Assembly (NCBI GenBank): GCA_025980625.1 | Contig: JAICXG010000021.1 | Location: 1-19,579, forward strand | Length of the DNA stretch: 19,579 nt | Direction of reading: 5' to 3' | From: Chthoniobacterales bacterium | GTDB taxonomy: Bacteria > Verrucomicrobiota > Verrucomicrobiia > Chthoniobacterales > UBA10450 | In this document: one piece after another, positions 1 through 6,200 of the stretch | Position numbering within the stretch: position 1 is the stretch's first letter | Layout of the letters: each line of letters starts with the position of its first letter | Translations under genes and position numbers: made by a program | The notes under the pieces: model-generated | The model's database searches: none | What the model saw: only the letters and a program-made list of their open reading frames with translations | Told to the model about the DNA's origin: nothing

Positions 1-150
1 AAGAAGGCAGACGTCCGTCCCTGGCGAGAGGGCGCGCAGTTCCTTTGTGCAATGTTGGATAAGGCCGTCGACGTATTTCGAAATAAACCGGCTCTCGACG
101 AGAACAAAGCGGTGGGGAGCATTCTTCGGGCGCGGCTTTGTCGGGGCTAG
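1..150 (+). CDS. Possible C-terminal end of an unidentified protein (partial)
   Basis: Frame 1 is open from the window edge to a TAG at 148-150 and encodes 49 residues. The peptide is amphipathic, with a WREGAQFL segment and a basic tail, and looks more protein-like than the other frames. However, a second plus frame and a minus frame are also open across most of this stretch, as is common in GC-rich DNA, so the call is weak. If real, the gene converges on ribBA, and the repeats at 169-256 lie between the two gene ends. I do not recognise a family. Confidence 0.4.
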   Translation, partial: KKADVRPWREGAQFLCAMLDKAVDVFRNKPALDENKAVGSILRARLCRG

Positions 151-168
151 CTGCGACATTGGCAGGAT

Positions 169-217
169 TGAATCGTGAAGCGTGAAGCGTGAAGCGTGAA
201 TCGTGAATCGTGAATCG
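169..217. repeat. Heptamer tandem repeat, 7 copies
   Basis: Seven uninterrupted 7-base units, TGAATCG or TGAAGCG, in the order T,G,G,G,T,T,T at the variable fifth base. The array is intergenic and lies 3' of ribBA. The unit length does not fit a CRISPR, and the array length would be open to slippage. Confidence 0.9.
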
Positions 218-221
218 GCCA

Positions 222-256
222 CGATGTAACGATGTAACGAGGTAACGATGTAACGA
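222..256. repeat. Octamer tandem repeat, about 4 copies
   Basis: Four 8-base units CGATGTAA, the third reading CGAGGTAA, followed by a partial CGA. It begins 4 bases after the heptamer array and stops 9 bases before the ribBA stop codon. Two different short tandem arrays side by side between gene ends suggest a slippage-prone intergenic spot. No protein-coding role is visible. Confidence 0.85.
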
Positions 257-265
257 GCCCAGCCT

Positions 266-1480
266 TCACAACAGATGCCCCATCTTTACCCGCTTGGTCT
301 CGAGATAGCGCGCATTGTGCGGGTTCGGCTTACTCTTGATCGGCACCTGTTCGACCATCTGGATGCCGTAGCCTTCGAGACCGACAACTTTCTTCGGATT
401 GTTGGTCAGGAAACGGAACTTGCGCACACCGAGATCATAAAGAATCTGCGCGCCGATTCCGTAATCGCGCAGGTCCATCGGAAAACCGAGCTTTGCATTC
501 GCTTCGACTGTATCGAGGCCCTCCTCCTGCAATTTGTAGGCGTGAATTTTCGCCGCCAACCCGATCCCGCGACCTTCCTGCCGCATGTAAACGAGGACGC
601 CGCCCGCTTCGCTGATTTGCTTGAGCGCGGCGTGTAATTGATTCCCGCAATCGCAGCGGCGCGAGCCGAAGACGTCGCCGGTGAGGCATTCGCTGTGCAC
701 GCGCACGAGCGTCGCCTTGTTTTTGGAAATTTTTCCTTTCACGAGCGCGAGGTGATGGGCGTGGTCGATCGTCGAGCGATACATGTGGAGGTCGAAATCG
801 CCGTAATCGGTCGGCAGCTTTACGATCTGCTCGCGAACGATCAGCTTCTCGCGCACCCTGCGCCAGCCGATCAGACTTTGAATCGTGCAGATGCGAAGCT
901 TGTGTTTCTCCTTGAACTGCATCAGCTCGGGGAGCCGCGCCATCGTTCCGTCGTCGTGCAGGATTTCGCACAGCACGCCTGCCGGCTCCAATCCCGCGAG
1001 CCGGGCGAGATCAACCGCTGCCTCGGTGTGTCCGGCCCGTCGCAGCACTCCGCCTTCCTTCGCCCGCAGAGGAAAGATGTGTCCCGGCTGGACGAGGTCG
1101 TTAGGCCCGGATTTCGGTCGCGCGATCGTACGAATGGTCGCGGCCCGATCATGCGCGCTGATGCCGGTCGTGACGCCTTTGGCCGCATCCACCGAGACCG
1201 TAAAATCGGTCCGATACATTTCGCGATTCTGCGCCACCATCCGTTGCAATCCGAGCTGGTCAGCGCGCTCGGCCGAAATCGGCACACAGATGAGGCCGCG
1301 GCCGTATATCGTCATAAAATTGATCCCCTGCGGCGTCGCTTTCTCCGCCGCCATGATCAGGTCGCCCTCGTTTTCGCGGTCGGCATCGTCCGTCACGATC
1401 ACCATTTTGCCGGCCGCGATATCGCGCAGCACGTCGTCAATCGTGTCGAACTGAAAGGCTTCCGTGGCCTGGATGATCAC
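266..1480 (-). CDS. ribBA: Bifunctional 3,4-dihydroxy-2-butanone-4-phosphate synthase / GTP cyclohydrolase II
   Basis: This enzyme supplies both precursors of riboflavin: RibB makes dihydroxybutanone phosphate from ribulose 5-phosphate, and RibA opens GTP. The RibB half (about 1-205) shows DRENEGD at 34-40, GRGLICVP at 60-67 and HTEAAVD at 151-157, which carry the acidic and histidine metal and catalytic residues. The RibA half (about 210-404) has the zinc cysteines C265, C276 and C278 (SECLTGDVFGSRRCDC), RQEGRGIGL at 300-308, DLRDYGIG at 336-343, and the usual C-terminal KMGHLL. At 404 aa it is full length. The start is GTG (1480-1478), about ten residues before the usual N-terminus; no strong ribosome binding site is visible. 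It lies 42 bases downstream of the gene at 1523 on the same strand and may be co-transcribed. No FMN riboswitch is seen in the short gap. Confidence 0.97.
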   Translation of the reverse strand: MIIQATEAFQFDTIDDVLRDIAAGKMVIVTDDADRENEGDLIMAAEKATPQGINFMTIYGRGLICVPISAERADQLGLQRMVAQNREMYRTDFTVSVDAAKGVTTGISAHDRAATIRTIARPKSGPNDLVQPGHIFPLRAKEGGVLRRAGHTEAAVDLARLAGLEPAGVLCEILHDDGTMARLPELMQFKEKHKLRICTIQSLIGWRRVREKLIVREQIVKLPTDYGDFDLHMYRSTIDHAHHLALVKGKISKNKATLVRVHSECLTGDVFGSRRCDCGNQLHAALKQISEAGGVLVYMRQEGRGIGLAAKIHAYKLQEEGLDTVEANAKLGFPMDLRDYGIGAQILYDLGVRKFRFLTNNPKKVVGLEGYGIQMVEQVPIKSKPNPHNARYLETKRVKMGHLL

Positions 1481-1522
1481 CTTGATACCATTGCCGCCGC
1501 GCCTCTGCTCGGCAATGGGAAT

Positions 1523-2251
1523 TCACTTCGCGCTCCTCGCTACGATCGCTTCCGCGCGATAGAGATCGTGGTTACTGCCCTGGAATTCCGCTTTCAACTT
1601 CACCTGAAAGCGCGAGAGATCGACCAGGTCCCAGCGGATAAATCTCCAGAGTCCATCCTTCCGCGGCTCATGCTCGAAGCCAACGACGAGATGCACCGCG
1701 TCATCGAGCACTTTGTTCGTGGCTCTCTTTGGCTCGAAGTAAAACGTGCGAAAACTGCTCTCCCGACTTCCGCTCGCGTAAAGCTTTGGGTCGAGATAGA
1801 AGACGCGCTTCGTCTTCTCGTCGACAATCCGCAAATCGGGATAGCCCGAGCGCTGCACATGGCCTTCGGCAGTGCGCGGAAAATCGCAGCGCAATCCGGG
1901 TGCGGCGTTCAACAACTGACAAAGCAAATCTTCAAAGTGACTGCTCACTTCGTTGATGCGCGCAACCTGCTGAATCACGCTCTCCGGCGCGTTCATTCGC
2001 CTAACGACTTCATCGAGCACGGTCGAGATCTGCTTGATCACCCGCTGATCGGTTTCATCGCGCGGATCGACCGCGCGAACCTTCTTGCCGGTCGCGTCGG
2101 CGATCACCTCGGCAAAGGGAAGGCCGCGCAGTTGCGCATCTTCGCCAAGGAGCCACGGAATGAGTTGATCAACCGGCGCCGGGCTCTGCCCAAAACCGGA
2201 GGAGACAAGAATCGCTGCTTGAGCGAGCGCGAGTCGGAGGGAACGATTCAC
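1523..2251 (-). CDS. Exported protein with possible PD-(D/E)XK nuclease-like domain
   Basis: A 242-aa protein when read from GTG at 2251. I chose this start because it overlaps the TGA of the upstream regulator (GTGA, 2251-2248) and gives a clean signal peptide: basic NRSLR, a hydrophobic stretch at about 7-20, and likely cleavage near FGQ-S. A longer reading to 2320 has a non-descript Arg-rich N-terminus. The mature part has helix SHFEDLL with E107, then GYPDLRI with P138-D139, and FYLDPK with D154 and K156, followed by a helix and strand (about 181-194). The E...PD...DxK spacing resembles the PD-(D/E)XK nuclease fold, but this is inferred from pattern alone. Export would be unusual for that fold. 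It could also be an unrelated periplasmic alpha/beta protein. Confidence 0.7.
   Translation of the reverse strand: MNRSLRLALAQAAILVSSGFGQSPAPVDQLIPWLLGEDAQLRGLPFAEVIADATGKKVRAVDPRDETDQRVIKQISTVLDEVVRRMNAPESVIQQVARINEVSSHFEDLLCQLLNAAPGLRCDFPRTAEGHVQRSGYPDLRIVDEKTKRVFYLDPKLYASGSRESSFRTFYFEPKRATNKVLDDAVHLVVGFEHEPRKDGLWRFIRWDLVDLSRFQVKLKAEFQGSNHDLYRAEAIVARSAK
2248..2251 (-). promoter_or_regulatory. Overlapping stop/start (GTGA) coupling two genes
   Basis: On the minus strand the TGA of the LuxR-type regulator and the GTG start of the next gene share bases as GTGA. This arrangement favours translational coupling and decides the start of the downstream gene. Confidence 0.7.
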
Positions 2252-2958
2252 GTGTGGCGCGACGCGTTGCGGCCGACCCCATTGGAAATGGCGCGCTCGC
2301 GCGCCGCGGTCACGAGCCATTCGGTTGCGCGGCGCGTTAACTCCGCCCCATTCGTCAGGCCGAGTTTCTGTTTTATGCGTTGCCGATGAGTCTCAATCGT
2401 CTTTACGCTTAAGTGCAACTCCTGCGCGACGCGGGAACTGCCGAGGCCGCTCCCGAGCAATCGAAACACCTGCAGTTCGCGGTCGCTCAAATCGCCGCAG
2501 GCATCGCGCCGTGCCTCGACCGACCCGTTCGCCAGCATCTGCAGTAAACCGCGCGAGACGGAGCCGCTCGCATACAACTCTCCTGCGATGAGTTTCTCCA
2601 GAGCAAGGAGAATCTCCTCCGGCTGATCCGTCGCCACGACATAACCCCGCGCTCCTGACTTGAAGGCGCGCTGCACGGACAGCGAATCAGTCCGAGCCGT
2701 GACTACCAATGCTGCGCTGGCCCGGTTCATCTTCCGAAAATCCTTCAACAACGAGAAGCCATCGCCATGTTGCAAAGTCAGGCCAAGGATTACCAACTGC
2801 GGCGCATGCTCAGCAAAAAGGCGGCGAATGACCGGCGCTTCTCCGCTTTCGCCGACTACCCTGAAGCGGGCGTCCGATCGCACCAAAGTAGTCAACGCAA
2901 AACGCATTAGCGGGGCACGGTGCGCGATCAGGACTGACAATTTCTTCGGGGGACTCAT
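2248..2958 (-). CDS. NarL/LuxR-family response regulator with degenerate receiver domain
   Basis: A 236-aa transcription factor: receiver-like domain at about 7-125, linker, and a LuxR-type helix-turn-helix at 157-214 (LSDRELQVFRLL ... VAQELHLSVKTIETHRQRIKQKL). The DNA-binding half looks fully functional. The receiver has lost its chemistry. The acidic pair after strand 1 is H13-R14 (VLIAHRAPLM), the phospho-acceptor Asp is G59 (LVILGLTL), and the conserved Lys of the GYLLK motif is A109 (GYVVAT). Only the switch Thr (T87) remains. The regulator is therefore probably controlled by something other than phosphorylation. ATG start at 2958-2956. It is divergent from the lipase cluster, with 202 bases between the starts, so it may regulate that cluster. 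No partner kinase gene is in the window. Confidence 0.93.
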   Translation of the reverse strand: MSPPKKLSVLIAHRAPLMRFALTTLVRSDARFRVVGESGEAPVIRRLFAEHAPQLVILGLTLQHGDGFSLLKDFRKMNRASAALVVTARTDSLSVQRAFKSGARGYVVATDQPEEILLALEKLIAGELYASGSVSRGLLQMLANGSVEARRDACGDLSDRELQVFRLLGSGLGSSRVAQELHLSVKTIETHRQRIKQKLGLTNGAELTRRATEWLVTAARERAISNGVGRNASRHT

Positions 2959-3160
2959 TAGGTTCCAAGTTTTACAAAATCGTCGCTTCTTCTACCAACG
3001 GCGCGGCCCGTTGCAAAGGAGAAAATGGGTCGCGCTAAAATTCCTTCGGCAACTGGGCAGCCGCGACGCCCTGACATCGATTGTAGGGCAAAGGCGAGAG
3101 CAGGAGTGCTTCCTCGTTCAGGGAGAAAGCCTATGGGCAACGAGGCGCAGCCCTGCTCTG
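2959..3160. promoter_or_regulatory. Divergent intergenic region between regulator and lipase cluster
   Basis: These 202 bases separate the minus-strand LuxR-type gene from the plus-strand lipase gene, so promoters for both should lie here. I could not pick a convincing -35/-10 pair or operator. In-frame extension of the lipase through this stretch offers no ATG or GTG start and does not resemble lipase sequence. Confidence 0.45.
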
Positions 3161-4051
3161 ATGGTTGTGATGCCGTTCGATGCCAACGCCACCGGCTTTA
3201 GCGCGAATAACGCGCTCCTCCTCGCCCGTCTTTGCACCGCCGCTTACCTGGACAATCAACCCGCGAGAGCGGTCGCGCAGCAACTGGGACTGACTGGTTT
3301 CATTTGGATCGACCTCACGCAACAGTTTGAGGATGTTTATGCCATCGCTGCAGGTGGACCCGGATTTGTCGTGATCGCTTTTCGCGGAACAAAGGACTTC
3401 AAAAACTGGATGACTGACCTTCAAGCCAGTCCGGTAAGTTTTCCCTGGCTCTTTGAGAGTGGTCCTGAGGTGGGCGCTATTCATGCCGGCTTCGGTCATG
3501 CATTGCGCGACGCCTGGGACAAGATCGCCGTCGCCGTGGACAATCTTGTTCCCACGCCCGATGTGGCGCCTGACATGACACAACTACCAAGCCTCTGGCT
3601 CACCGGCCATAGTCTCGGAGGCGCGCTTGCCGCTCTCGCCGCCGGCGTTTTTTCCATGTGGTCGGGGGCGCCGCTGCGATCGGTCAACGGTATCTACACG
3701 TTTGGACAACCTCGGATCGGCCTCTACCAGTTTTGCGGGAACTACGATCACCTTCTCAGCCGCCGGACCTTTCGTTTTGTCAATAACCAGGACCTCGTTC
3801 CGCGGGTTCCCTTTCGTGGATGGGACTATGCTGACGTTGGCCAGATGATTCATTTCGGAAGCGATGGCAAGCCTCAACTGGAGAGCAGCAGCTGGACAAA
3901 CTTTCTCAGTCGCACCTTTCTAAGTTTTAAGGATTTTTTTGAGATCGCCGGTCACCTGCAGCCCGACGTAGGTGATCACGCCATGCTCGGCTACGAGAAA
4001 CTGGTCGAGAGCCAGGCCGATGCGCTGAATGCTCTGAAATATCAAACATGA
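3161..4051 (+). CDS. Class 3 (alpha/beta-hydrolase) lipase, no signal peptide
   Basis: A 296-aa alpha/beta-hydrolase of the fungal-type class 3 lipase family, expected to cleave acyl esters of lipids. Visible family marks are the oxyanion motif AFRGTKDFKNWMTDL (73-87), the nucleophile elbow GHSLGG with Ser151, the Asp in NNQDLVPRVP (Asp211), and the His in GDHAML (His273). The triad is complete. The ATG at 3161 is the first plausible in-frame start; ATG 3170 is an alternative. The N-terminus MVVMPFDANATGF is not a signal peptide, so the enzyme is cytoplasmic or leaves by another route. Its TGA overlaps the ATG of the following lipoprotein (ATGA, 4048-4051), indicating a coupled pair. Substrate is unknown. 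Confidence 0.92.
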   Translation: MVVMPFDANATGFSANNALLLARLCTAAYLDNQPARAVAQQLGLTGFIWIDLTQQFEDVYAIAAGGPGFVVIAFRGTKDFKNWMTDLQASPVSFPWLFESGPEVGAIHAGFGHALRDAWDKIAVAVDNLVPTPDVAPDMTQLPSLWLTGHSLGGALAALAAGVFSMWSGAPLRSVNGIYTFGQPRIGLYQFCGNYDHLLSRRTFRFVNNQDLVPRVPFRGWDYADVGQMIHFGSDGKPQLESSSWTNFLSRTFLSFKDFFEIAGHLQPDVGDHAMLGYEKLVESQADALNALKYQT

Positions 4052-4491
4052 AACAATTCGGCCTGCAGCTTGTCCTTCCGCTCGCGCTCCTTCTCGCCGG
4101 GTGCAGCTTCGTCTCTCCCTATGACGAAACAACCGACCGGTTGCTGACTGATCTGTCTGTTAAGACTCAAACCGCGATTGCAGCAGCGGATGCAGGCCAA
4201 CTTTCGGTCGCCGACCGGGAGAAGTTCTTCTCAGAAGCAATCGGTACCCTCGAAACCATTAAGGCTCGCGCAACGCTGCTCAACGTGAGTAACAAAAACC
4301 AGGAAGAAATCAGCGCGATCGAGCAACTGGAACAACGGTATCGTGATCTCCAGCAACATGGCGGCTCACCCCGCACCTCCCTTACGACTGGCTTGCGGGC
4401 GACGCTTCTTGCCCTGCAACAGATCGAGATCGCAAAAAAGCGCAGTTCGGTTTTCAGCGCCGGTTTGAAGAAGAGCACCTCAACGCAATAA
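4048..4491 (+). CDS. Small lipoprotein of unknown function
   Basis: A 147-aa protein with a lipoprotein signal: MKQF, hydrophobic LQLVLPLALL, lipobox LLAGC with Cys19 as the lipidated residue. Ser at +2 suggests an outer-membrane destination by the usual sorting rule, though that rule is not tested for this phylum. The mature part is mostly helical and charged, with heptad-like stretches (about 60-110), and ends in a basic Lys/Ser-rich tail. No catalytic motif is visible. The start codon overlaps the lipase stop (ATGA), so the two proteins are likely made together. A protective or accessory partner of the lipase is possible but inferred only from position. Confidence 0.85.
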   Translation: MKQFGLQLVLPLALLLAGCSFVSPYDETTDRLLTDLSVKTQTAIAAADAGQLSVADREKFFSEAIGTLETIKARATLLNVSNKNQEEISAIEQLEQRYRDLQQHGGSPRTSLTTGLRATLLALQQIEIAKKRSSVFSAGLKKSTSTQ

Positions 4492-4494
4492 GTT

Positions 4495-4824
4495 ATGGAC
4501 CTGGATGTATCCGACCTCAGCCAAAATATGCTCTCAGCCGCGCTCGGCGCGGCAAAGGGACATGCCGCCGATCTCGAGAGTTATCTCAAAGCTCGCGCCC
4601 ACCTGATTGCTGACGGCACGGTGCAAATAGGGAAAGACCGGCTCGCGGGAGTCATTACCGATGATGACGTAAAGTTTGCCTTCGAACAAATCAAAGAATC
4701 GGAGGCCACTTCCCTCTTGGCAATCGAGGTAACAGTCAAGGCAGCCGCTCAGGACGCTATCAATGCCGCCCTCGCGGTCGCCGCCGGCGCGATCAACAAA
4801 GCGATTGGATTCGCCCTTCTCTAA
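4495..4824 (+). CDS. Small Ala-rich helical protein, unknown function
   Basis: A 109-aa acidic, helical protein beginning 3 bases after the lipoprotein stop, so almost certainly in the same transcript. The N-terminal half is amphipathic (LSQNMLSAALGAAKGHAAD), the middle carries ITDDDVKFAFEQIKESEA, and the C-terminal third (about 78-109) is strongly Ala/Ile-rich and ends in IGFALL. It could be a membrane-associating or oligomerising helix. There is no signal peptide, no cysteine and no known motif that I recognise. No strong ribosome binding site precedes ATG 4495, which fits coupling to the gene before it. Confidence 0.75.
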   Translation: MDLDVSDLSQNMLSAALGAAKGHAADLESYLKARAHLIADGTVQIGKDRLAGVITDDDVKFAFEQIKESEATSLLAIEVTVKAAAQDAINAALAVAAGAINKAIGFALL

Positions 4825-4895
4825 CTCCGGTTGCTAATAAACATACTTCAGAGCACGACAGAACAGCAGAGCAACGACAAACCTGAGTTACACAT

Positions 4896-5570
4896 ATGAG
4901 CAGAATCATTGGAACCATTCACGGCCGGGACATCGTGGAAGAAGACGACCGCAGTGTTACTTTCTCCTCCGGCGCAACTCTCGATGGCGACGGAGCGAAC
5001 GGGCAGTTTGGCGGAGACCCATGTTATGCGCCTCGCGGCTATGTGGGTAAAACACTCGATGTGATCGATAATGCCGGTGGGCCGGGCAATTGGTTCGGAG
5101 TTGTCACCGATACGGGCGAAGAGAACGGCAACCCGATTATTCAAGGCGCGGGAGATCCTTGTCCCGGCGCGTACGTCTCGGCAACTTCGCTCCATTTGCG
5201 GGACGCGAACGGAAACAGCCTGCCGCGTTCCTCGCCTTTCAAGTATGTTGACTCCGCGACTGTTCCATTCATCGTAGTGCCACCAATGATCCTGAAGGGA
5301 GTTGCCGGTATTGTGATGGGATGTCGGGCGATCGTGACCAATACAACCAATGGAAGGACCGTTGAAGCGGTGGTGGCCGATGGCGGCCCATCAAACCATC
5401 TCGGCGAGATCAGTGTTGCCTGTGCAAGAGCCATCGGAGTTCCCACCGGCATCCCTCACGCTGCGAATGGGGGCGGAGCTCCGTCTCCAGCTATCCAATA
5501 CCAACTCTTTCCTGGGATACCAGCGGTGGTCAACGGTGTGATTTATCCGTTGCAACCGAGCGGACATTAA
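4896..5570 (+). CDS. GH75 (fungal-type chitosanase)-like hydrolase
   Basis: A 224-aa protein resembling glycoside hydrolase family 75, which cleaves chitosan in fungi and some bacteria. Supporting features are an early DGDG (30-33), the strand VPFIVVPP (123-130), and the segment VVADGGPSNHLGEISVACARAIG (159-181), whose D162 and E171 sit nine residues apart. As I recall, the catalytic Asp and Glu of the Aspergillus enzyme have the same spacing. Cysteines at 43, 89, 143 and 176 could form disulfides. It has no signal peptide (MSRIIGTIHG), unlike typical secreted chitosanases. It follows the 109-aa gene after 71 bases and precedes a secreted protein by 11. The fold call is by motif only; the substrate could be another amino-sugar polymer. 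Confidence 0.72.
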   Translation: MSRIIGTIHGRDIVEEDDRSVTFSSGATLDGDGANGQFGGDPCYAPRGYVGKTLDVIDNAGGPGNWFGVVTDTGEENGNPIIQGAGDPCPGAYVSATSLHLRDANGNSLPRSSPFKYVDSATVPFIVVPPMILKGVAGIVMGCRAIVTNTTNGRTVEAVVADGGPSNHLGEISVACARAIGVPTGIPHAANGGGAPSPAIQYQLFPGIPAVVNGVIYPLQPSGH

Positions 5571-5581
5571 AGGCAAAGCGA

Positions 5582-6154
5582 ATGACTGGGAGCGAACTAA
5601 CGCGGTCGGCGAAAGCCATTCGACCCGGACTTCATCTGCTTCTGTATACCTCGCTTGCACTGTTCGGAATGGCGGCGGACACGGCTGTCGCGGACAAAAC
5701 ATCACAAGCGCGTCCTTTGCAGTTTTCCTTTGAAGTTCGCTATCATTTTCGAGAGCGACTGGAGGGAGTTGCGCCTGGCGGGAAGAGATATTCAGCCCCG
5801 GCTTACGAACGGGAAAAATTGCCGCAGCCCAATCTTGTTCAACTGGACGGGAAGGAGACGCAGATTGTCGAAGGCACGGTCGCTCATCTTCCCTATCGAT
5901 TCACGATCAAGTTAACGAAGAGCCAGAACACTAACCCGGGCACTCTTGAGGTCGTCATTCTCGACCGCGCGGGCAAAGCTTTGTCCGGCTACCCGCAGAC
6001 GATGGAGAATCCCTTTGCAAAAGCGACGGGACCGACCAACCGACAGTTTAAGATTCCGGTCTCCGCGGAACTGGCGAAAACGATCGAAGAGACACTGCTC
6101 GCGAAAAACCAGCGTCTCACGCGCGTCGATTTGTCTATCAATTACTCGCCGTAA
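5582..6154 (+). CDS. Secreted/periplasmic protein of unknown function
   Basis: A 190-aa protein with an N-terminal export signal: basic start (residues 8-14), hydrophobic LHLLLYTSLALFG, and a likely cleavage after AVA (about residue 37). The mature part is about 150 aa with alternating beta-type segments (LQFSFEVRYHF, LPYRFTIKLT, GTLEVVILD, QFKIPVSAEL, LTRVDLSINYSP), suggesting a beta-sandwich. No catalytic residues or cysteines stand out. It starts 11 bases after the GH75-like gene stop and is likely co-expressed with it. A partner or binding role for that enzyme is possible but unproven. I do not recognise the family. Confidence 0.82.
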   Translation: MTGSELTRSAKAIRPGLHLLLYTSLALFGMAADTAVADKTSQARPLQFSFEVRYHFRERLEGVAPGGKRYSAPAYEREKLPQPNLVQLDGKETQIVEGTVAHLPYRFTIKLTKSQNTNPGTLEVVILDRAGKALSGYPQTMENPFAKATGPTNRQFKIPVSAELAKTIEETLLAKNQRLTRVDLSINYSP

Positions 6155-6200
6155 CTGCAGGCCAACTCACAGCAGATTGTTAACTAAGTCTTAGCTTGCC

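Noticed and set aside
169..256. CRISPR array
   Set aside because: Units are only 7 and 8 bases with no spacers.
1481..1522. FMN riboswitch before ribBA
   Set aside because: The gap is only 42 bases and shows no conserved RFN-type helices.
638..2389. Long plus-strand open frame (583 codons)
   Set aside because: It is antisense to ribBA and the exported protein gene and spans two real genes plus part of a third. The protein is Arg/His-rich with no family resemblance.
2958..3140. Small minus-strand ORF (60 codons) overlapping the regulator start
   Set aside because: No ribosome binding site, no motif, and it fills a region needed for divergent promoters.
2660..3160. Upstream extension of the lipase reading frame
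   Set aside because: It would overlap the regulator on the other strand, has no lipase-like sequence, and no good start exists between 2959 and 3160.
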